Origin: an uncultured Bacteroidales bacterium
GTDB lineage: Bacteria > Bacteroidota > Bacteroidia > Bacteroidales > F082
Direction of reading: 5' to 3'
DNA length: 64,000 nt
Assembly (NCBI GenBank): GCA_905233685.1
Contig: CAJOEZ010000009.1
Span: forward strand, 62,001 to 126,000
Shown here one piece after another: positions 17,811-27,260 of this stretch (position 1 is its first letter; every line of letters starts with the position of its first letter). Position numbers and translations under genes: made by a program. Under the pieces are notes generated by a model that made no database searches, was not told where the DNA came from, and worked only from the letters and a program-made list of their open reading frames with translations.

Positions 17811-18457
17811 TTCCGTTCATCGACATACCAATCCTCATATTCCGCAATGCCATCCCCGTCCTCAAAGACAAAAACCGAGTTGACGGGATAGACATTGCCC
17901 TGGTAATCAGCATCCAAATACTCGACAATCTTATAACCGTAGCGATAGTTGGTTACCCCTCTCTCGCTCAGTCGACCCGAAACCATCACTTTATGAACAG
18001 GCGTTCCCGGTGTCGGCACGGTGTCCGTGAAATATGCGGTAAAAGTCCCTTCATCCTTACGGCCCATCAAATAGACCGGATAAATGGCACGATGCGTATC
18101 CGTGCCGTTGGCCTGGGAGCAATGCAGCTTGGCTATCGAAAGATACTGCTCTTCAAATTTAAAATAGCGTGCGATGGGGGTCAACGTACCGATGGGCGGA
18201 CCTGCCATGCCGTCAATATGCACCTCGACATATTTATGAGGAAAGGCACGAAAACTACAGTTCATCTCAGGCGGAACATCACCGAAAAACACGTTCTTCT
18301 CCCCGAACAACTCAAGCAAATCCGCAGGCCATTCGTTCAGCAACTTGACTTGCTGGGGGTCGTTCACCAAAATCGTCTCGTCGGCCTCTTTCAAGCATGA
18401 AGACAAGCCAAACAACGCGGAAAAAACGACCAAAGCCCAAAATAGCATCCTCTTCAT
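17807..18457 (-). CDS. Lipoprotein of unknown function
   Basis: 216 residues beginning with a lipoprotein signal ([21 protein letters not shown]) and Cys at about residue 21. The mature part has 10-strand-like alternation and a segment FTAYFTDTVPTPGTPVHKV suggesting a small beta fold, but no family is recognised. Both ends overlap neighbours by four bases (ATGA), so all three genes of this unit should be translated from one message. Confidence 0.75.
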   Translation of the reverse strand: MKRMLFWALVVFSALFGLSSCLKEADETILVNDPQQVKLLNEWPADLLELFGEKNVFFGDVPPEMNCSFRAFPHKYVEVHIDGMAGPPIGTLTPIARYFKFEEQYLSIAKLHCSQANGTDTHRAIYPVYLMGRKDEGTFTAYFTDTVPTPGTPVHKVMVSGRLSERGVTNYRYGYKIVEYLDADYQGNVYPVNSVFVFEDGDGIAEYEDWYVDERK

Positions 18458-20463
18458 CGCACCTTCGAATTAATGACACACTTCCTTATATAGGTCTTGC
18501 CGTCAAGATTCACCACGACGAAATACACCCCATCAGGACGGCCTTTCAAGTCAATATCCACATATTCGGTTGCTGAATCAAGCCGGATATTTCTTTCCAT
18601 CGCGACGACACCCATAAAATCGCACACCTTCACGCTAACCCATCCTTCAGCATGATGGAAAAGCAATTTGAACTCGCCGCTGTTCGGATTGGGAAAAACA
18701 TCAAACAGGGCTTTTGCTTCGTTCTCCTCAATATCATAATATGAGGTGTGGAACCAAAAACTATACTCCTCCACCCCACAACGATTGTAAGCAAAAGCCT
18801 TCAGCTCAATCGAATCCATGGAAAAGGCATACAGGTACAGATTGGCTTTCTTGCCATCGCCAACGGGCTGGATGTCAAAGCCATAGTCGCTGCCCACCGT
18901 CCAGCGTATACTGTCAACCCTGCACAACGGATTGTCAAATTCAATCTCGTATAGGTACATCGTATAGGCTTCTTCAGTGCCTGCTATCGGATAAGGGTTA
19001 CCCTTGATGCGAAAAATCGGGTCGTATTCCATGTCAAGATTGAGTGTCACCAAGCTATCGCAGCCTGTCTGGTTTTGGAGTAATTGTTGATATTGTCCTG
19101 TTTCATAATATCTTACATCATTCCAAACATATTCATCGCAACCAAAGTCGTCGAATTGGTTGGTCTCATTGGCGGATACGGTCAGGTGTATCGTGACAAG
19201 GCTGTCGCAACCCTGGCTTGTGGTGACACTTTGTGAATAAATTCCTGATTCCGTATAGGTTACGCCGTTCCAGAAGAAAAAGTCACACGACATAGTGTCT
19301 ATTATGGCATTCGGCTGAATACTGACCGAATGATAAGTGGTGTCGGCACATTCGAAGTTATTTAACCCCGCGACTTGCATGACCGTAAAATCGCCCGGGG
19401 TGGTATAGGTATAAATGGGAGAAAGGGCATGGGAAGTATGTCCATCGCCGAAATCCCAAAAAGTGTTGTCGCAATGGGTTCCCGTCCCGTTGGGATTGAC
19501 GCCATCGTTCGAAATGGCGCTTTCATTGACAAAATGAAACGTCTGCGGGCAGTTGGTTTCTTGAATCGAAAACCCTGAAATCGGGAATCTGAACTCCGTG
19601 GTAGAATAAAGGTCAAAGCCGCAAGATGAATTCTCAGTATAAGAGACATGGCAGCGCAATTCACGATTGACTCCTGCCGGAACGTTCACTGTTCTATCCG
19701 TCGAAATGGTGTGTGACGGGTCGTCGAGCCAGTACCAGTTGTAATTAAATCCGTAAGGAGCCGAGAAGGTATAATAACTCGTATAGCCGCAAGCGTCCAC
19801 CGAAATGCGCTTGTTGCCACAGGCAAGGACAAAGTAGGCATAGCCAAAATGGCCGCTTTCGCTGCAATCATAAGTGGTCAGCCTCACGCGGATGGTCTGC
19901 CCCTGAAAACTTGAAATATCCACCCCGACATTCGTCCAATCCTTCCATAAGACCTTTTCGTTCACATTCCATCCCAAGTTAGGGTTGGCGATAAAATCAG
20001 CCGATAGGCATTCTGGGTCTATCTGCTGGTTGTTGACGTTCAAAATGTCAAACTTGAACCGAGGCTGATGCGCGGGTGTGTGTCCAGGATCTTGCATAAC
20101 AGCCGCATATTTTAGAATAAGCAAGTCAAATTCGGCGGTATCGACCACAATATCACAAGAAATGCTTTCGGCTTGGGCACCGACCTCGGAATTCCCCAAT
20201 CTGACCGAATAGTTCTCCCCTGGAGGGATCATATTCAATCCTCCATCGGTTTCTGGATCCGTATTTTGTTCTGTTATCACGGTATGGCGTCCGTCGACAA
20301 TTCCAGAGTGAGCGTATGGATAACTATAAGTTCCGTAAGTGCAATGGATGTATGGGGCGTTTAGGTTTGACAAATCAATGCAGTTGGTGTTTTGTGCCGA
20401 AATCATCAGAGGAAAAAACAGCAACAGCATTAAAAAAAAACTATTCAACTTCGTTTTTTTCAT
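18454..20463 (-). CDS. T9SS-exported surface protein with PKD domain
   Basis: 669 residues from ATG 20463, which starts a Sec signal peptide ([23 protein letters not shown]). Residues about 25-215 form a beta-sandwich region, a PKD-like domain is seen near 325-375 ([20 protein letters not shown]), and two copies of a Cys-containing repeat follow ([19 protein letters not shown] and [18 protein letters not shown], each ending QGCDSLVT or TGCDSLVT). The C-terminus is a type A T9SS sorting domain ([14 protein letters not shown] ... [11 protein letters not shown]). It is expected to be secreted by PorV/PorU and anchored or released at the surface. First gene of its unit. Confidence 0.85.
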   Translation of the reverse strand: MKKTKLNSFFLMLLLFFPLMISAQNTNCIDLSNLNAPYIHCTYGTYSYPYAHSGIVDGRHTVITEQNTDPETDGGLNMIPPGENYSVRLGNSEVGAQAESISCDIVVDTAEFDLLILKYAAVMQDPGHTPAHQPRFKFDILNVNNQQIDPECLSADFIANPNLGWNVNEKVLWKDWTNVGVDISSFQGQTIRVRLTTYDCSESGHFGYAYFVLACGNKRISVDACGYTSYYTFSAPYGFNYNWYWLDDPSHTISTDRTVNVPAGVNRELRCHVSYTENSSCGFDLYSTTEFRFPISGFSIQETNCPQTFHFVNESAISNDGVNPNGTGTHCDNTFWDFGDGHTSHALSPIYTYTTPGDFTVMQVAGLNNFECADTTYHSVSIQPNAIIDTMSCDFFFWNGVTYTESGIYSQSVTTSQGCDSLVTIHLTVSANETNQFDDFGCDEYVWNDVRYYETGQYQQLLQNQTGCDSLVTLNLDMEYDPIFRIKGNPYPIAGTEEAYTMYLYEIEFDNPLCRVDSIRWTVGSDYGFDIQPVGDGKKANLYLYAFSMDSIELKAFAYNRCGVEEYSFWFHTSYYDIEENEAKALFDVFPNPNSGEFKLLFHHAEGWVSVKVCDFMGVVAMERNIRLDSATEYVDIDLKGRPDGVYFVVVNLDGKTYIRKCVINSKVR

Positions 20464-20488
20464 GTTCAATAGCCCTTTGTTTTGCCCG

Positions 20489-20496
20489 CAAATATA
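20489..20496 (-). promoter_or_regulatory. -7 element TATATTTG for the PKD/T9SS operon
   Basis: CAAATATA on the plus strand, 25 bases upstream of ATG 20463. It is divergent from the cysS box at 20537. Confidence 0.6.
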
Positions 20497-20536
20497 TACA
20501 TTTTTACTTAATCAGCCTTCCAATCGCAATATTTTG

Positions 20537-20544
20537 TACTTTTG
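20537..20544 (+). promoter_or_regulatory. -7 element TACTTTTG for cysS
   Basis: Matches TAnnTTTG, 25 bases before ATG 20570. Confidence 0.65.
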
Positions 20545-20569
20545 CGCACAAATTCAAAACCCCAATACG

Positions 20570-22060
20570 ATGAACGGCACCTTATATATTTATAACAGCC
20601 TTTCGCGCTGCAAGCAGCCTTTCAAACCCTTGAACGCCCCGCATGTGGGCATGTATGTCTGCGGTCCCACCGTTTACGGCGACGCCCACTTGGGCCATGC
20701 GCGTCCGGCCATCACTTTCGACTTGGTTTTCAGGTATTTGAAGCACCTTGGCTATAAAGTCCGCTATGTGCGCAACATCACGGACGTGGGTCATTTGGAG
20801 CACGATGCTGACGAAGGCGAGGACAAAATCGCGAAGAAAGCCCGCCTCGAAAACCTTGAGCCGATGGAAGTGGCGCAATACTACACCAACCGCTACCACG
20901 CTGCGATGGACAAGCTGAACGTGTTGCGTCCCTCAATTGAGCCACATGCCTCGGGACACATCATCGAGCAGATTGCGATGGTGCAAAAAATCCTCGACCA
21001 CGGCTATGCTTACGTGGAGAACGGCTCAGTGTATTTCGACATCGAGAAATATAATAGGGAGCACCCCTACGGCATCCTCTCGGGGCGCAACTTCGAGGAG
21101 ATGCTCAACACCACGCGCGAATTGAGCGGTCAGGAGGAGAAACACAATCCCGTTGACTTTGCATTGTGGAAAAAGGCTGAGCCTAAGCACATTATGCGCT
21201 GGCCTTCGCCATGGAGCGACGGCTTCCCGGGCTGGCACATGGAATGCTCAGCCATGGGCTGCAAATACCTTGGCGAGACCTTCGACATCCACGGCGGCGG
21301 CATGGACTTGATGTTCCCGCACCACGAGTCGGAAATCGCGCAGAGCGTGGCGGCCAACGGCAAACAACCCGTCGTGTATTGGATGCACAACAACATGATC
21401 ACCATCGGCGGACAGAAGATGGGCAAGTCGTTGGGCAACTTCATCACTCTTGACGAGTTCTTCAACGGCAGCCACATCAACGCCAAGGGCGAGGAGATGA
21501 TTGCGCAGCCTTACAGCCCGATGACCATCCGCTTCTTCATCCTGCAAGCCCACTACCGCAGCACCTTGGACTTCTCCAACGAAGCCCTGCAAGCCGCCGA
21601 AAAGGGCTACAACCGCCTGATGGAAGCCGTGAAAGCCGCCAAGAACCTGAAATCCACCGAAGGCGCACAACCACTTGACATCCAAAAGATTGTGGATGCC
21701 TGCTACGATGCCATGAACGACGACTTCAACAGTCCCATCGTCATCGCCAACCTCTTCGAGGCCGTGCGCATCGTCAACACTGTCAAAGACGGCAAAGCGC
21801 AAATCAATGCAACAGAATTGGAATTGCTCAACAAATTGTTCAACGACTTTGTCTTCGACATCTTGGGACTGGTCGACAGCAACGCATCTGAAGGCAACGG
21901 CAACCTTGTTGAAGGCCTAATGCAGACCATCATCGACATCCGCAAGCAGGCCCGCGCCAACAAGGACTGGGCCACATCTGACCTCATCCGCGACGAATTG
22001 GCCAAATATGACATCGTCCTCAAGGACGGCAAGGAAGGCACCACCTGGAGTTTGAAATAG
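20570..22060 (+). CDS. cysS: Cysteinyl-tRNA synthetase
   Basis: Charges tRNA-Cys in the cytoplasm. The start is ATG 20570, which follows the promoter box and gives the expected [13 protein letters not shown] opening; a longer open frame upstream runs into the neighbouring promoter. The 496 residues are typical. The zinc-ligand Cys31 and HIGH-equivalent AHLGH (39-43) are in [16 protein letters not shown], the second zinc region is GWHMECSAM, then HHESEIAQS, and the class I KMSKS loop is KMGKSLGNF near 283. Two PagL-like genes follow after 18 bases. Confidence 0.97.
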   Translation: MNGTLYIYNSLSRCKQPFKPLNAPHVGMYVCGPTVYGDAHLGHARPAITFDLVFRYLKHLGYKVRYVRNITDVGHLEHDADEGEDKIAKKARLENLEPMEVAQYYTNRYHAAMDKLNVLRPSIEPHASGHIIEQIAMVQKILDHGYAYVENGSVYFDIEKYNREHPYGILSGRNFEEMLNTTRELSGQEEKHNPVDFALWKKAEPKHIMRWPSPWSDGFPGWHMECSAMGCKYLGETFDIHGGGMDLMFPHHESEIAQSVAANGKQPVVYWMHNNMITIGGQKMGKSLGNFITLDEFFNGSHINAKGEEMIAQPYSPMTIRFFILQAHYRSTLDFSNEALQAAEKGYNRLMEAVKAAKNLKSTEGAQPLDIQKIVDACYDAMNDDFNSPIVIANLFEAVRIVNTVKDGKAQINATELELLNKLFNDFVFDILGLVDSNASEGNGNLVEGLMQTIIDIRKQARANKDWATSDLIRDELAKYDIVLKDGKEGTTWSLK

Positions 22061-22078
22061 TTGAGAGTTTAGAGTTTA

Positions 22079-23233
22079 ATGCGCTGGGGCTTAACGATAT
22101 TGTTGGCTATCTGCTTGTCGTCGATGAGCTTTGGACAGTCGATTTACTATGAACCCGGCTTTGACATAGGTCATTACACGCCATTCAGCGAGAGGCACAA
22201 ATACATTTCTAATTACCTACAATATAGTTTCGACCTCCGCATTGGGCGTCAGACCACGGGCGAAAAGCGTTGGCAACAGGAATACGCTTACCCTTCATAC
22301 GGACTTCTGATAGGCTTCACGCACAACACCTTGGACAGCGTCATTTATTACACCCACGAAGGCGACCAATACGGTCCCATCGGGGAGTGCTTCTCCTTGA
22401 CGGGATTCATCAACGGGCCGTTTTATCGCGGCAAGAACTGGTCGTTCGACTACGACATCATTTACGGTGCCGACCTCTGGACCCGCCACGGCAACGAGAT
22501 GTTAGGCTCCGCGCTGAATTTCCACGTCAGTTTCGACATTGGCCCGACCATCAAGCTCTCCGAGCATTTGGATTTGGCCGCCCGTTTTCTTTATTACCAC
22601 TCTTCGAACGGTGCCACTTTCCTTCCCGACAACGGCATCAACAGCCACAGCTTCAGGTTGGCCTTGCGCTATCATCCAAAAGGGCGTCAGGCGTTCATCC
22701 GTGACGAGCAAGAACCTTTCGAGAAGCAAAACAACTTCTTTGTTTCGGAGGGCATCGGATGGTTGCAAACCTACACCCGACAAGAAGGCCAGATGCCCAA
22801 CGAGACCCCGTTTTTTCTAGGCAACACGCTGCGTTTCGGATTTTCGCGACAGTTTAGCCCAAAATTCCGCTGGGATGTCGGGCTCGACTTCCTTTGGACG
22901 GGCGAGACCCGCTATTGTCACCAGCTTGCTGGTGTTCCTTACAACTTCTGGAATTCAACCCATCTAGCCGCCTCCGCCGACTTTGAAATCCTGTTTGGAC
23001 GCTTCGCTTTCTGCGCTGGAGCTGCCTATTACCTCTTCCACGGCTCGGCCCTCCTTCCTGAGTTCTATACACCTTATTATGAGCGCGTTGGATACAAGCT
23101 GTACTTGGGCAAAAATTACAACTTCTACATCGGGACGTTCATGAAAATCCACCTCAACTCCATTGACTACATCGAATGGACGGTAGGAATGCACCTCCCT
23201 CCACTGGGCAAAAAAACCACAAAACAGCCATGA
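22079..23233 (+). CDS. PagL-like outer-membrane lipid A deacylase homologue (copy 1)
   Basis: 384 residues with a signal peptide (RWGLTILLAICLSSMSFGQ). The diagnostic stretch is LYYHSSNGATFLPDNGIN near 175-192: PagL/acyloxyacyl hydrolase proteins carry an H-x-S-N motif followed by P-N-x-G. The rest alternates aromatic residues and glycine turns like an outer-membrane barrel, longer than the classical PagL of about 150-190 residues, as is common for Bacteroidota members. Possible activity: removal of a 3-O-linked acyl chain from lipid A. The final D in the usual H-S-E triad is not obvious. The stop overlaps the start of the paralogue (ATGA). Confidence 0.7.
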   Translation: MRWGLTILLAICLSSMSFGQSIYYEPGFDIGHYTPFSERHKYISNYLQYSFDLRIGRQTTGEKRWQQEYAYPSYGLLIGFTHNTLDSVIYYTHEGDQYGPIGECFSLTGFINGPFYRGKNWSFDYDIIYGADLWTRHGNEMLGSALNFHVSFDIGPTIKLSEHLDLAARFLYYHSSNGATFLPDNGINSHSFRLALRYHPKGRQAFIRDEQEPFEKQNNFFVSEGIGWLQTYTRQEGQMPNETPFFLGNTLRFGFSRQFSPKFRWDVGLDFLWTGETRYCHQLAGVPYNFWNSTHLAASADFEILFGRFAFCAGAAYYLFHGSALLPEFYTPYYERVGYKLYLGKNYNFYIGTFMKIHLNSIDYIEWTVGMHLPPLGKKTTKQP

Positions 23234-24576
23234 GACATACCTTTATTAATATACCCTTCCTATTAACTTTTGCCATCATCCTGCTGTTTTCCAAAACAAC
23301 AGTAGCCCAGGAAACCTCCATTTTCAAGGACAGCCGCACCTTTTATGAAGCTGATTTCCGTTATGGGAAATTCTTGCCCTTCGAATCACAAAACATCCCG
23401 ACCCTGTTTGGCTTCGACCTCAGAATGGGTCGTCAAACCGACGGTCGCGCCCAATGGGAACGCAACTTCAACTATCCCTCCTACGGCGTTTTTCTCAGAT
23501 ATGAAACGAACAATTTGGACAGCGTCGAATACCCTGGTCGCGACGCAAATGGCTATGCACAAACAACTTACGGTCCCTTGGGCGACTGCTATTCCGTGGG
23601 CGGCTTCCTCAACGGGCAGTTTTACCGAGGCAAATACTGGTCGATTGACTACGACCTCATGGGTGGTTTGTCGTTTTGGACCCGTCACGGCAACCGGCTC
23701 ATCGGCTCAGTGGTCAACGCACATCTCGCCCTCAACATCGGCCCGACCTTTATGATTGAGGACAACTTCGACGTGATAGTGCGTTACCAGCTCTCCCATT
23801 CCTCCAACGCCGCCATCAGGCTACCCAATCACGGCACCAACGTGCTCGGCTGGTTGGTGGGCGTGCGTTATCACCCCAAAGGCAGGCCTGAATTTGTCCC
23901 GAAAGAACAACCTAGACCCAAATTCCAGAAGTCCACATCCGTTTTTGCCACGGCCACGGTCGGGGGTTTGCAGACCAACGAAAGCATGAGGTGCTATCAG
24001 ACCGTCGATGGCACCATGGTCGACGACCTGCCCTATGAGCGTCCGTATTACATGGCTGATTTCATTCAAGTCGGCCTGCATCGCCAGTTCCATCCCATGT
24101 TCAGCTACGATGTGGCCTTGGATTTCGGCTGGACGGGCGAGACCCAACGCATGTACGAAAAAGCCCACCAAATGTACGCTGACGGCCACGAATACTTCAC
24201 TGGCGAAGACCCTATCCCGCTGGTGGAATACAGCTTCGCCCGAGGCCTGCACCTCGCCCCTTCCGTGATGTTTGAAGTCAATTTCAACCGCTTCGCGTTT
24301 TGCATCGGCGGCGCCTATTACCTTTGGCACGGTATCTACTACGGCACCGACCAAAAGAAAACTTGGGGCTTAGCTGAATCATCCGAGAGCAAGTTCGAGG
24401 ACACGTACCTACCGCCTTGCTACAGAACCTTCTACGAACGCATGGGTTTCAAGTATTACTTGGGCGAGAAACGCAATATGTTCGCGGGCTGCTTCATGAA
24501 AGTCCACAGTGGCGTCATCGACTACGCCGAGTTCACTTTCGGGGTGAACCTTTTCAGCTGGAAAGACCGTAAGTGA
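23230..24576 (+). CDS. PagL-like outer-membrane lipid A deacylase homologue (copy 2)
   Basis: 448 residues from ATG 23230, overlapping copy 1 by four bases; an upstream in-frame ATG lies inside copy 1 and lacks a signal peptide. The signal peptide is MRHTFINIPFLLTFAIILLF followed by a cleavage region ending VAQ. It shares the whole plan of copy 1: FDLRMGRQTDGRAQWERNFNYPSYG, a YRGKYWSIDYDL block, the motif LSHSSNAAIRLPNHGTN and VRYHPKG. It is longer because of insertions near residues 230-250 and 315-345. Tandem duplication followed by divergence is clear from the colinear motifs. Confidence 0.7.
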   Translation: MRHTFINIPFLLTFAIILLFSKTTVAQETSIFKDSRTFYEADFRYGKFLPFESQNIPTLFGFDLRMGRQTDGRAQWERNFNYPSYGVFLRYETNNLDSVEYPGRDANGYAQTTYGPLGDCYSVGGFLNGQFYRGKYWSIDYDLMGGLSFWTRHGNRLIGSVVNAHLALNIGPTFMIEDNFDVIVRYQLSHSSNAAIRLPNHGTNVLGWLVGVRYHPKGRPEFVPKEQPRPKFQKSTSVFATATVGGLQTNESMRCYQTVDGTMVDDLPYERPYYMADFIQVGLHRQFHPMFSYDVALDFGWTGETQRMYEKAHQMYADGHEYFTGEDPIPLVEYSFARGLHLAPSVMFEVNFNRFAFCIGGAYYLWHGIYYGTDQKKTWGLAESSESKFEDTYLPPCYRTFYERMGFKYYLGEKRNMFAGCFMKVHSGVIDYAEFTFGVNLFSWKDRK

Positions 24577-24949
24577 GCCTCACTCGCCGTAGTCGTCTTC
24601 CCTGAGGAAATTGCCCGAAGCCCTCCTCGCGCAAGTTGCCGTTATCCCAATACACCTTGGCCGCACCCGTGCGCTGACCATCCTCGAAATAGCCTTGGCT
24701 CTTGATGCGCCCGTCGGGGAGATAAGCCTTCCACTCGCCTTCTCGTTTTCCGTCTTTCATGGGGCCTTCCATCTTCAACTGACCTGTCTCGTAATACTCC
24801 GACCACTTGATGCAATCGCCTGATTTGTTGAGCGTTTTCACGTATTGCGGCTGGCCGTTGGGAAACCTGGCCTCCACTTGTTCCGTTAGCTTGGGCGCGC
24901 ATGATGACAACGCCAAAAATGTGACAAAAAGAAAAATTATTTTTTTCAT
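24554..24949 (-). CDS. Small MORN-repeat lipoprotein, 3' end possibly frameshifted
   Basis: 131 residues from ATG 24949: lipoprotein signal MKKIIFLFVTFLALSSC, then three MORN-like units (YYETGQLKMEG, AYLPDGRIKSQG, VYWDNGNLREEG), as in YwqK-type proteins of unknown role. After the last unit the frame reads GQFPQGRRLRRVRLTYGLSS and runs 23 bases into the convergent PagL-like gene. In the next frame the same DNA reads NFLREDDYGE and stops at 24580, outside that gene. This suggests a one-base frameshift or sequencing error, but both readings remain possible. Confidence 0.7.
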   Translation of the reverse strand: MKKIIFLFVTFLALSSCAPKLTEQVEARFPNGQPQYVKTLNKSGDCIKWSEYYETGQLKMEGPMKDGKREGEWKAYLPDGRIKSQGYFEDGQRTGAAKVYWDNGNLREEGFGQFPQGRRLRRVRLTYGLSS

Positions 24950-24983
24950 TTTTTTTGTAATTATTTCAAATTCCGTATTTTGC

Positions 24984-25002
24984 GGACGCAAACGTTGCGT
25001 CC
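24984..25002. repeat. Palindrome GGACGCAA-ACG-TTGCGTCC
   Basis: An 8-bp inverted repeat with 3-base loop sits between the pyrC stop and the MORN lipoprotein start. No T-run follows, so it is not a convincing terminator. It resembles the short dispersed GTAGGGACGCAA palindromes seen in many Bacteroidota genomes. Confidence 0.5.
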
Positions 25003-26388
25003 CTACCGATTAAACAACAATCGTTCTCCTCTGCTTTCCTCATAGAATTCGCCGTTTTCATAGACCAAATTGCCATTCACGAAGGTGTGTGTCACGCGAG
25101 ATTGTATCCACTCGCGCTTGTAAGGCGTCCAATGGCACTTGGTGTACTCATTGGCGGTCGTAATCTGGTGTCGGGCATTCAAATCCACAAGAGCCAAGTC
25201 GGCGTGATAGCCTTCGCGGATGAAGCCTCGGCGGTCGATTTGGTACAAAATAGCCGGATTGTGGCACATCAACTGAACCACTTTCGGAAATGACAGCTCG
25301 TGCAGGTGAACCCATTCCAACATCACCTCCAATGAATGCTGTATGGACGCGAATCCCGACTTGCTGGTGAAATAGTTTCCCGTGTACTTCTCATTGCGGC
25401 GATGCGGTGCGTGGTCGGAGCCGATGGTGTCAATCAGACCTTTTCGGACTGCTTCCATCAACGCCAAACGGTTCTTTTCCGACTTGATGGCCGGATTACA
25501 CTTGATGCCGAATTTCATTTTTCGGTAGTCATCGTCGTCAAAACGCAGGTAATGCGGACAGGTTTCTGCGGTTATCTTCTTGTCTTTCAACGGAATGTCA
25601 TTTCTAAACAGCTCTAACTCCATTTCTGTGGAAATGTGCAGGATATGGAGCTTGGCATCCGCTTTCTCAGCCAAGTCGATGGCCTTTGAAGAAGACAAGT
25701 AACAAGCCGTTTCGGTGCGTATCTTGGGATGCAAGGGGGCTTTGGCCTCCACGATCTCTCTATCGACCATCTCCTTATACAACTCTGCGTTGTGTTTAAT
25801 GATTTCCTCGTCCTCGCAATGCGCGGCAATCAGGCAGGGCGACTCCTTAAAGATGCGTTCCAAAGCGTCATCATCATCGACCAGCATATTTCCCGTGCTA
25901 CTGCCCATGAAAACCTTGATGCCGCATACTTTTTTCGGGTCGGTTTTAACGATTTCGACAAGGTTGTCGTTGGACGCACCAAGATAGAAGGAATAGTTGG
26001 CCAAGGACTTCTCGGCGGCAAGGTCAAACTTCTGTTGCAGAAGCTCTTGCGTGGTGGTTGGAGGAATCGTGTTGGGCATGTCCATGAAGGAGGTCACGCC
26101 TCCTGCCACGGCTGCACGACTCTCGGTGTAGATGTCGGCTTTGTACGTCAGGCCTGGCTCGCGGAAATGCACATGCTCGTCGATGATACCCGGAATCAAA
26201 TACTTGCCTTTAGCGTCTATGACTCTGCAAGCCGGCCCTTCGATGCTTCGGCTGTGCTCAGCAACCGCAGGCTCAGGAACCTCACTTTTGCGGACAATCT
26301 TGGCAATCTTGCCGTCGGAAACAAAGACACTTGCCACAAAGATTTGGCCTTCGTTGACAAGTGTCGCATTTTCAATAAGATAGTTCAT
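25003..26388 (-). CDS. pyrC: Dihydroorotase with a repeat-derived insertion
   Basis: Third step of pyrimidine synthesis: cyclises carbamoyl aspartate to dihydroorotate. The 461 residues form an amidohydrolase barrel: metal motif DEHVHFREPG (about 70-79), the metal-bridging lysine region KVCGIKVFMGSSTG near 150, LIAAHCEDEEII, LHILHIST and IGSDHAPHR near 310. Residues about 36-53 (SEVPEPAVAEHSRSIEGP) are extra relative to the usual short link before VIDAKGKYLIPG and are encoded by a dispersed repeat (26234-26283). The catalytic core is intact, so activity is expected. The start shares its A with the stop of the glycosyltransferase (TGATG). Confidence 0.94.
   Translation of the reverse strand: MNYLIENATLVNEGQIFVASVFVSDGKIAKIVRKSEVPEPAVAEHSRSIEGPACRVIDAKGKYLIPGIIDEHVHFREPGLTYKADIYTESRAAVAGGVTSFMDMPNTIPPTTTQELLQQKFDLAAEKSLANYSFYLGASNDNLVEIVKTDPKKVCGIKVFMGSSTGNMLVDDDDALERIFKESPCLIAAHCEDEEIIKHNAELYKEMVDREIVEAKAPLHPKIRTETACYLSSSKAIDLAEKADAKLHILHISTEMELELFRNDIPLKDKKITAETCPHYLRFDDDDYRKMKFGIKCNPAIKSEKNRLALMEAVRKGLIDTIGSDHAPHRRNEKYTGNYFTSKSGFASIQHSLEVMLEWVHLHELSFPKVVQLMCHNPAILYQIDRRGFIREGYHADLALVDLNARHQITTANEYTKCHWTPYKREWIQSRVTHTFVNGNLVYENGEFYEESRGERLLFNR
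26234..26283. repeat. Dispersed CTTCGACAGG-family repeat inside pyrC
   Basis: About 50 bases beginning GGCCCTTCGATGCTTCGG and ending CAGGCTCAGGAACCTC match, with an extra internal segment, the copies at 36244, 49436 and 54693. It is in frame in pyrC and explains a non-conserved peptide between the small beta domain and the barrel. Confidence 0.6.
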
Positions 26389-27125
26389 CAGTCTTTCTTT
26401 GGTTTAATTTTTCCTGTCAGGCCACGCCAGCGCAAGTTAATCACCCCAAAAACAGCCTCCTTGAAGATACCCTTGCTCATCTTCGACTGTCCCTCGCGGC
26501 GGTCGGTGAAGATAATCGGCACTTCCTCAATCTTGAAGCCAAGCTTCCAAGCGGTGTATTTCATCTCAATTTGGAAGGCATAGCCCACGAACTTGATTCT
26601 GTCCAAGTCGATGGTTTCGAGCACTTTGCGTGTGTAGCACACGAAGCCTGCCGTGGTGTCGCGCACCTGCATTCGCGTGACGAAACGCACGTATGCCGAG
26701 GCGTAATACGACATCAAGACGCGACCCATCGGCCAGTTCACCACATTGACACCCGTCTTGTAGCGCGACCCGACAGCCAAATCCGCACCATTGGCACAAG
26801 CATCGTGAAGCCGCGACAAGTCATCGGGATTGTGGGAGAAATCGGCGTCCATCTCGAAAACATACTGATACTCACGCTCCAAAGCCCACTTGAAACCCGT
26901 GATGTAAGCCGTTCCGAGGCCTAATTTTCCAGCACGCTGAATCATAAACAAGCGGTCGCTGAACTCTGTCATCAGCGTTTTCACGATGTCGGCGGTGCCG
27001 TCAGGGCTGTTGTCGTCGATAATCAGAATATCGAACGCCATAGGCAGGTTGAAGACGTAGCGGATAATCTTCTCGATGTTCTCTTTCTCCTTGTAAGTCG
27101 GGATGATGACCAAATTCTCTGACAT
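26388..27125 (-). CDS. Polyprenyl-phosphate sugar transferase (dolichyl-phosphate mannose synthase-like GT2)
   Basis: 245 residues from ATG 27125; a start eight codons earlier would leave only a few bases after the promoter box. GT2 fold with VIIPTYKEKENIEKII (about 5-20), IDDNSPDGTADIV (about 35-47), EMDADFSHNPDDL (DxD, near 91-103) and the family motif GSRYKTG. It resembles bacterial polyprenol-phosphate mannosyltransferases, which load a sugar on undecaprenyl phosphate for glycan or protein glycosylation; no C-terminal membrane segments are present. Coupled to pyrC through TGATG, an arrangement I consider incidental. Confidence 0.85.
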   Translation of the reverse strand: MSENLVIIPTYKEKENIEKIIRYVFNLPMAFDILIIDDNSPDGTADIVKTLMTEFSDRLFMIQRAGKLGLGTAYITGFKWALEREYQYVFEMDADFSHNPDDLSRLHDACANGADLAVGSRYKTGVNVVNWPMGRVLMSYYASAYVRFVTRMQVRDTTAGFVCYTRKVLETIDLDRIKFVGYAFQIEMKYTAWKLGFKIEEVPIIFTDRREGQSKMSKGIFKEAVFGVINLRWRGLTGKIKPKKD

Positions 27126-27153
27126 AAACCAAGTTCGTTTTTCTATCAACGCG

Positions 27154-27161
27154 CAAAGATA
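27154..27161 (-). promoter_or_regulatory. -7 element TATCTTTG for the glycosyltransferase-pyrC unit
   Basis: CAAAGATA on the plus strand, 28 bases upstream of ATG 27125. It supports the internal start choice. Confidence 0.6.
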
Positions 27162-27260
27162 AAAGAAAATTGCGCACGAAACGACAGGAAACTGAAATTT
27201 GATTTTGCCGACATTGAAGAACTCCTTTATATTTACTCCAAATCTTGGAAAATTCGGGTC

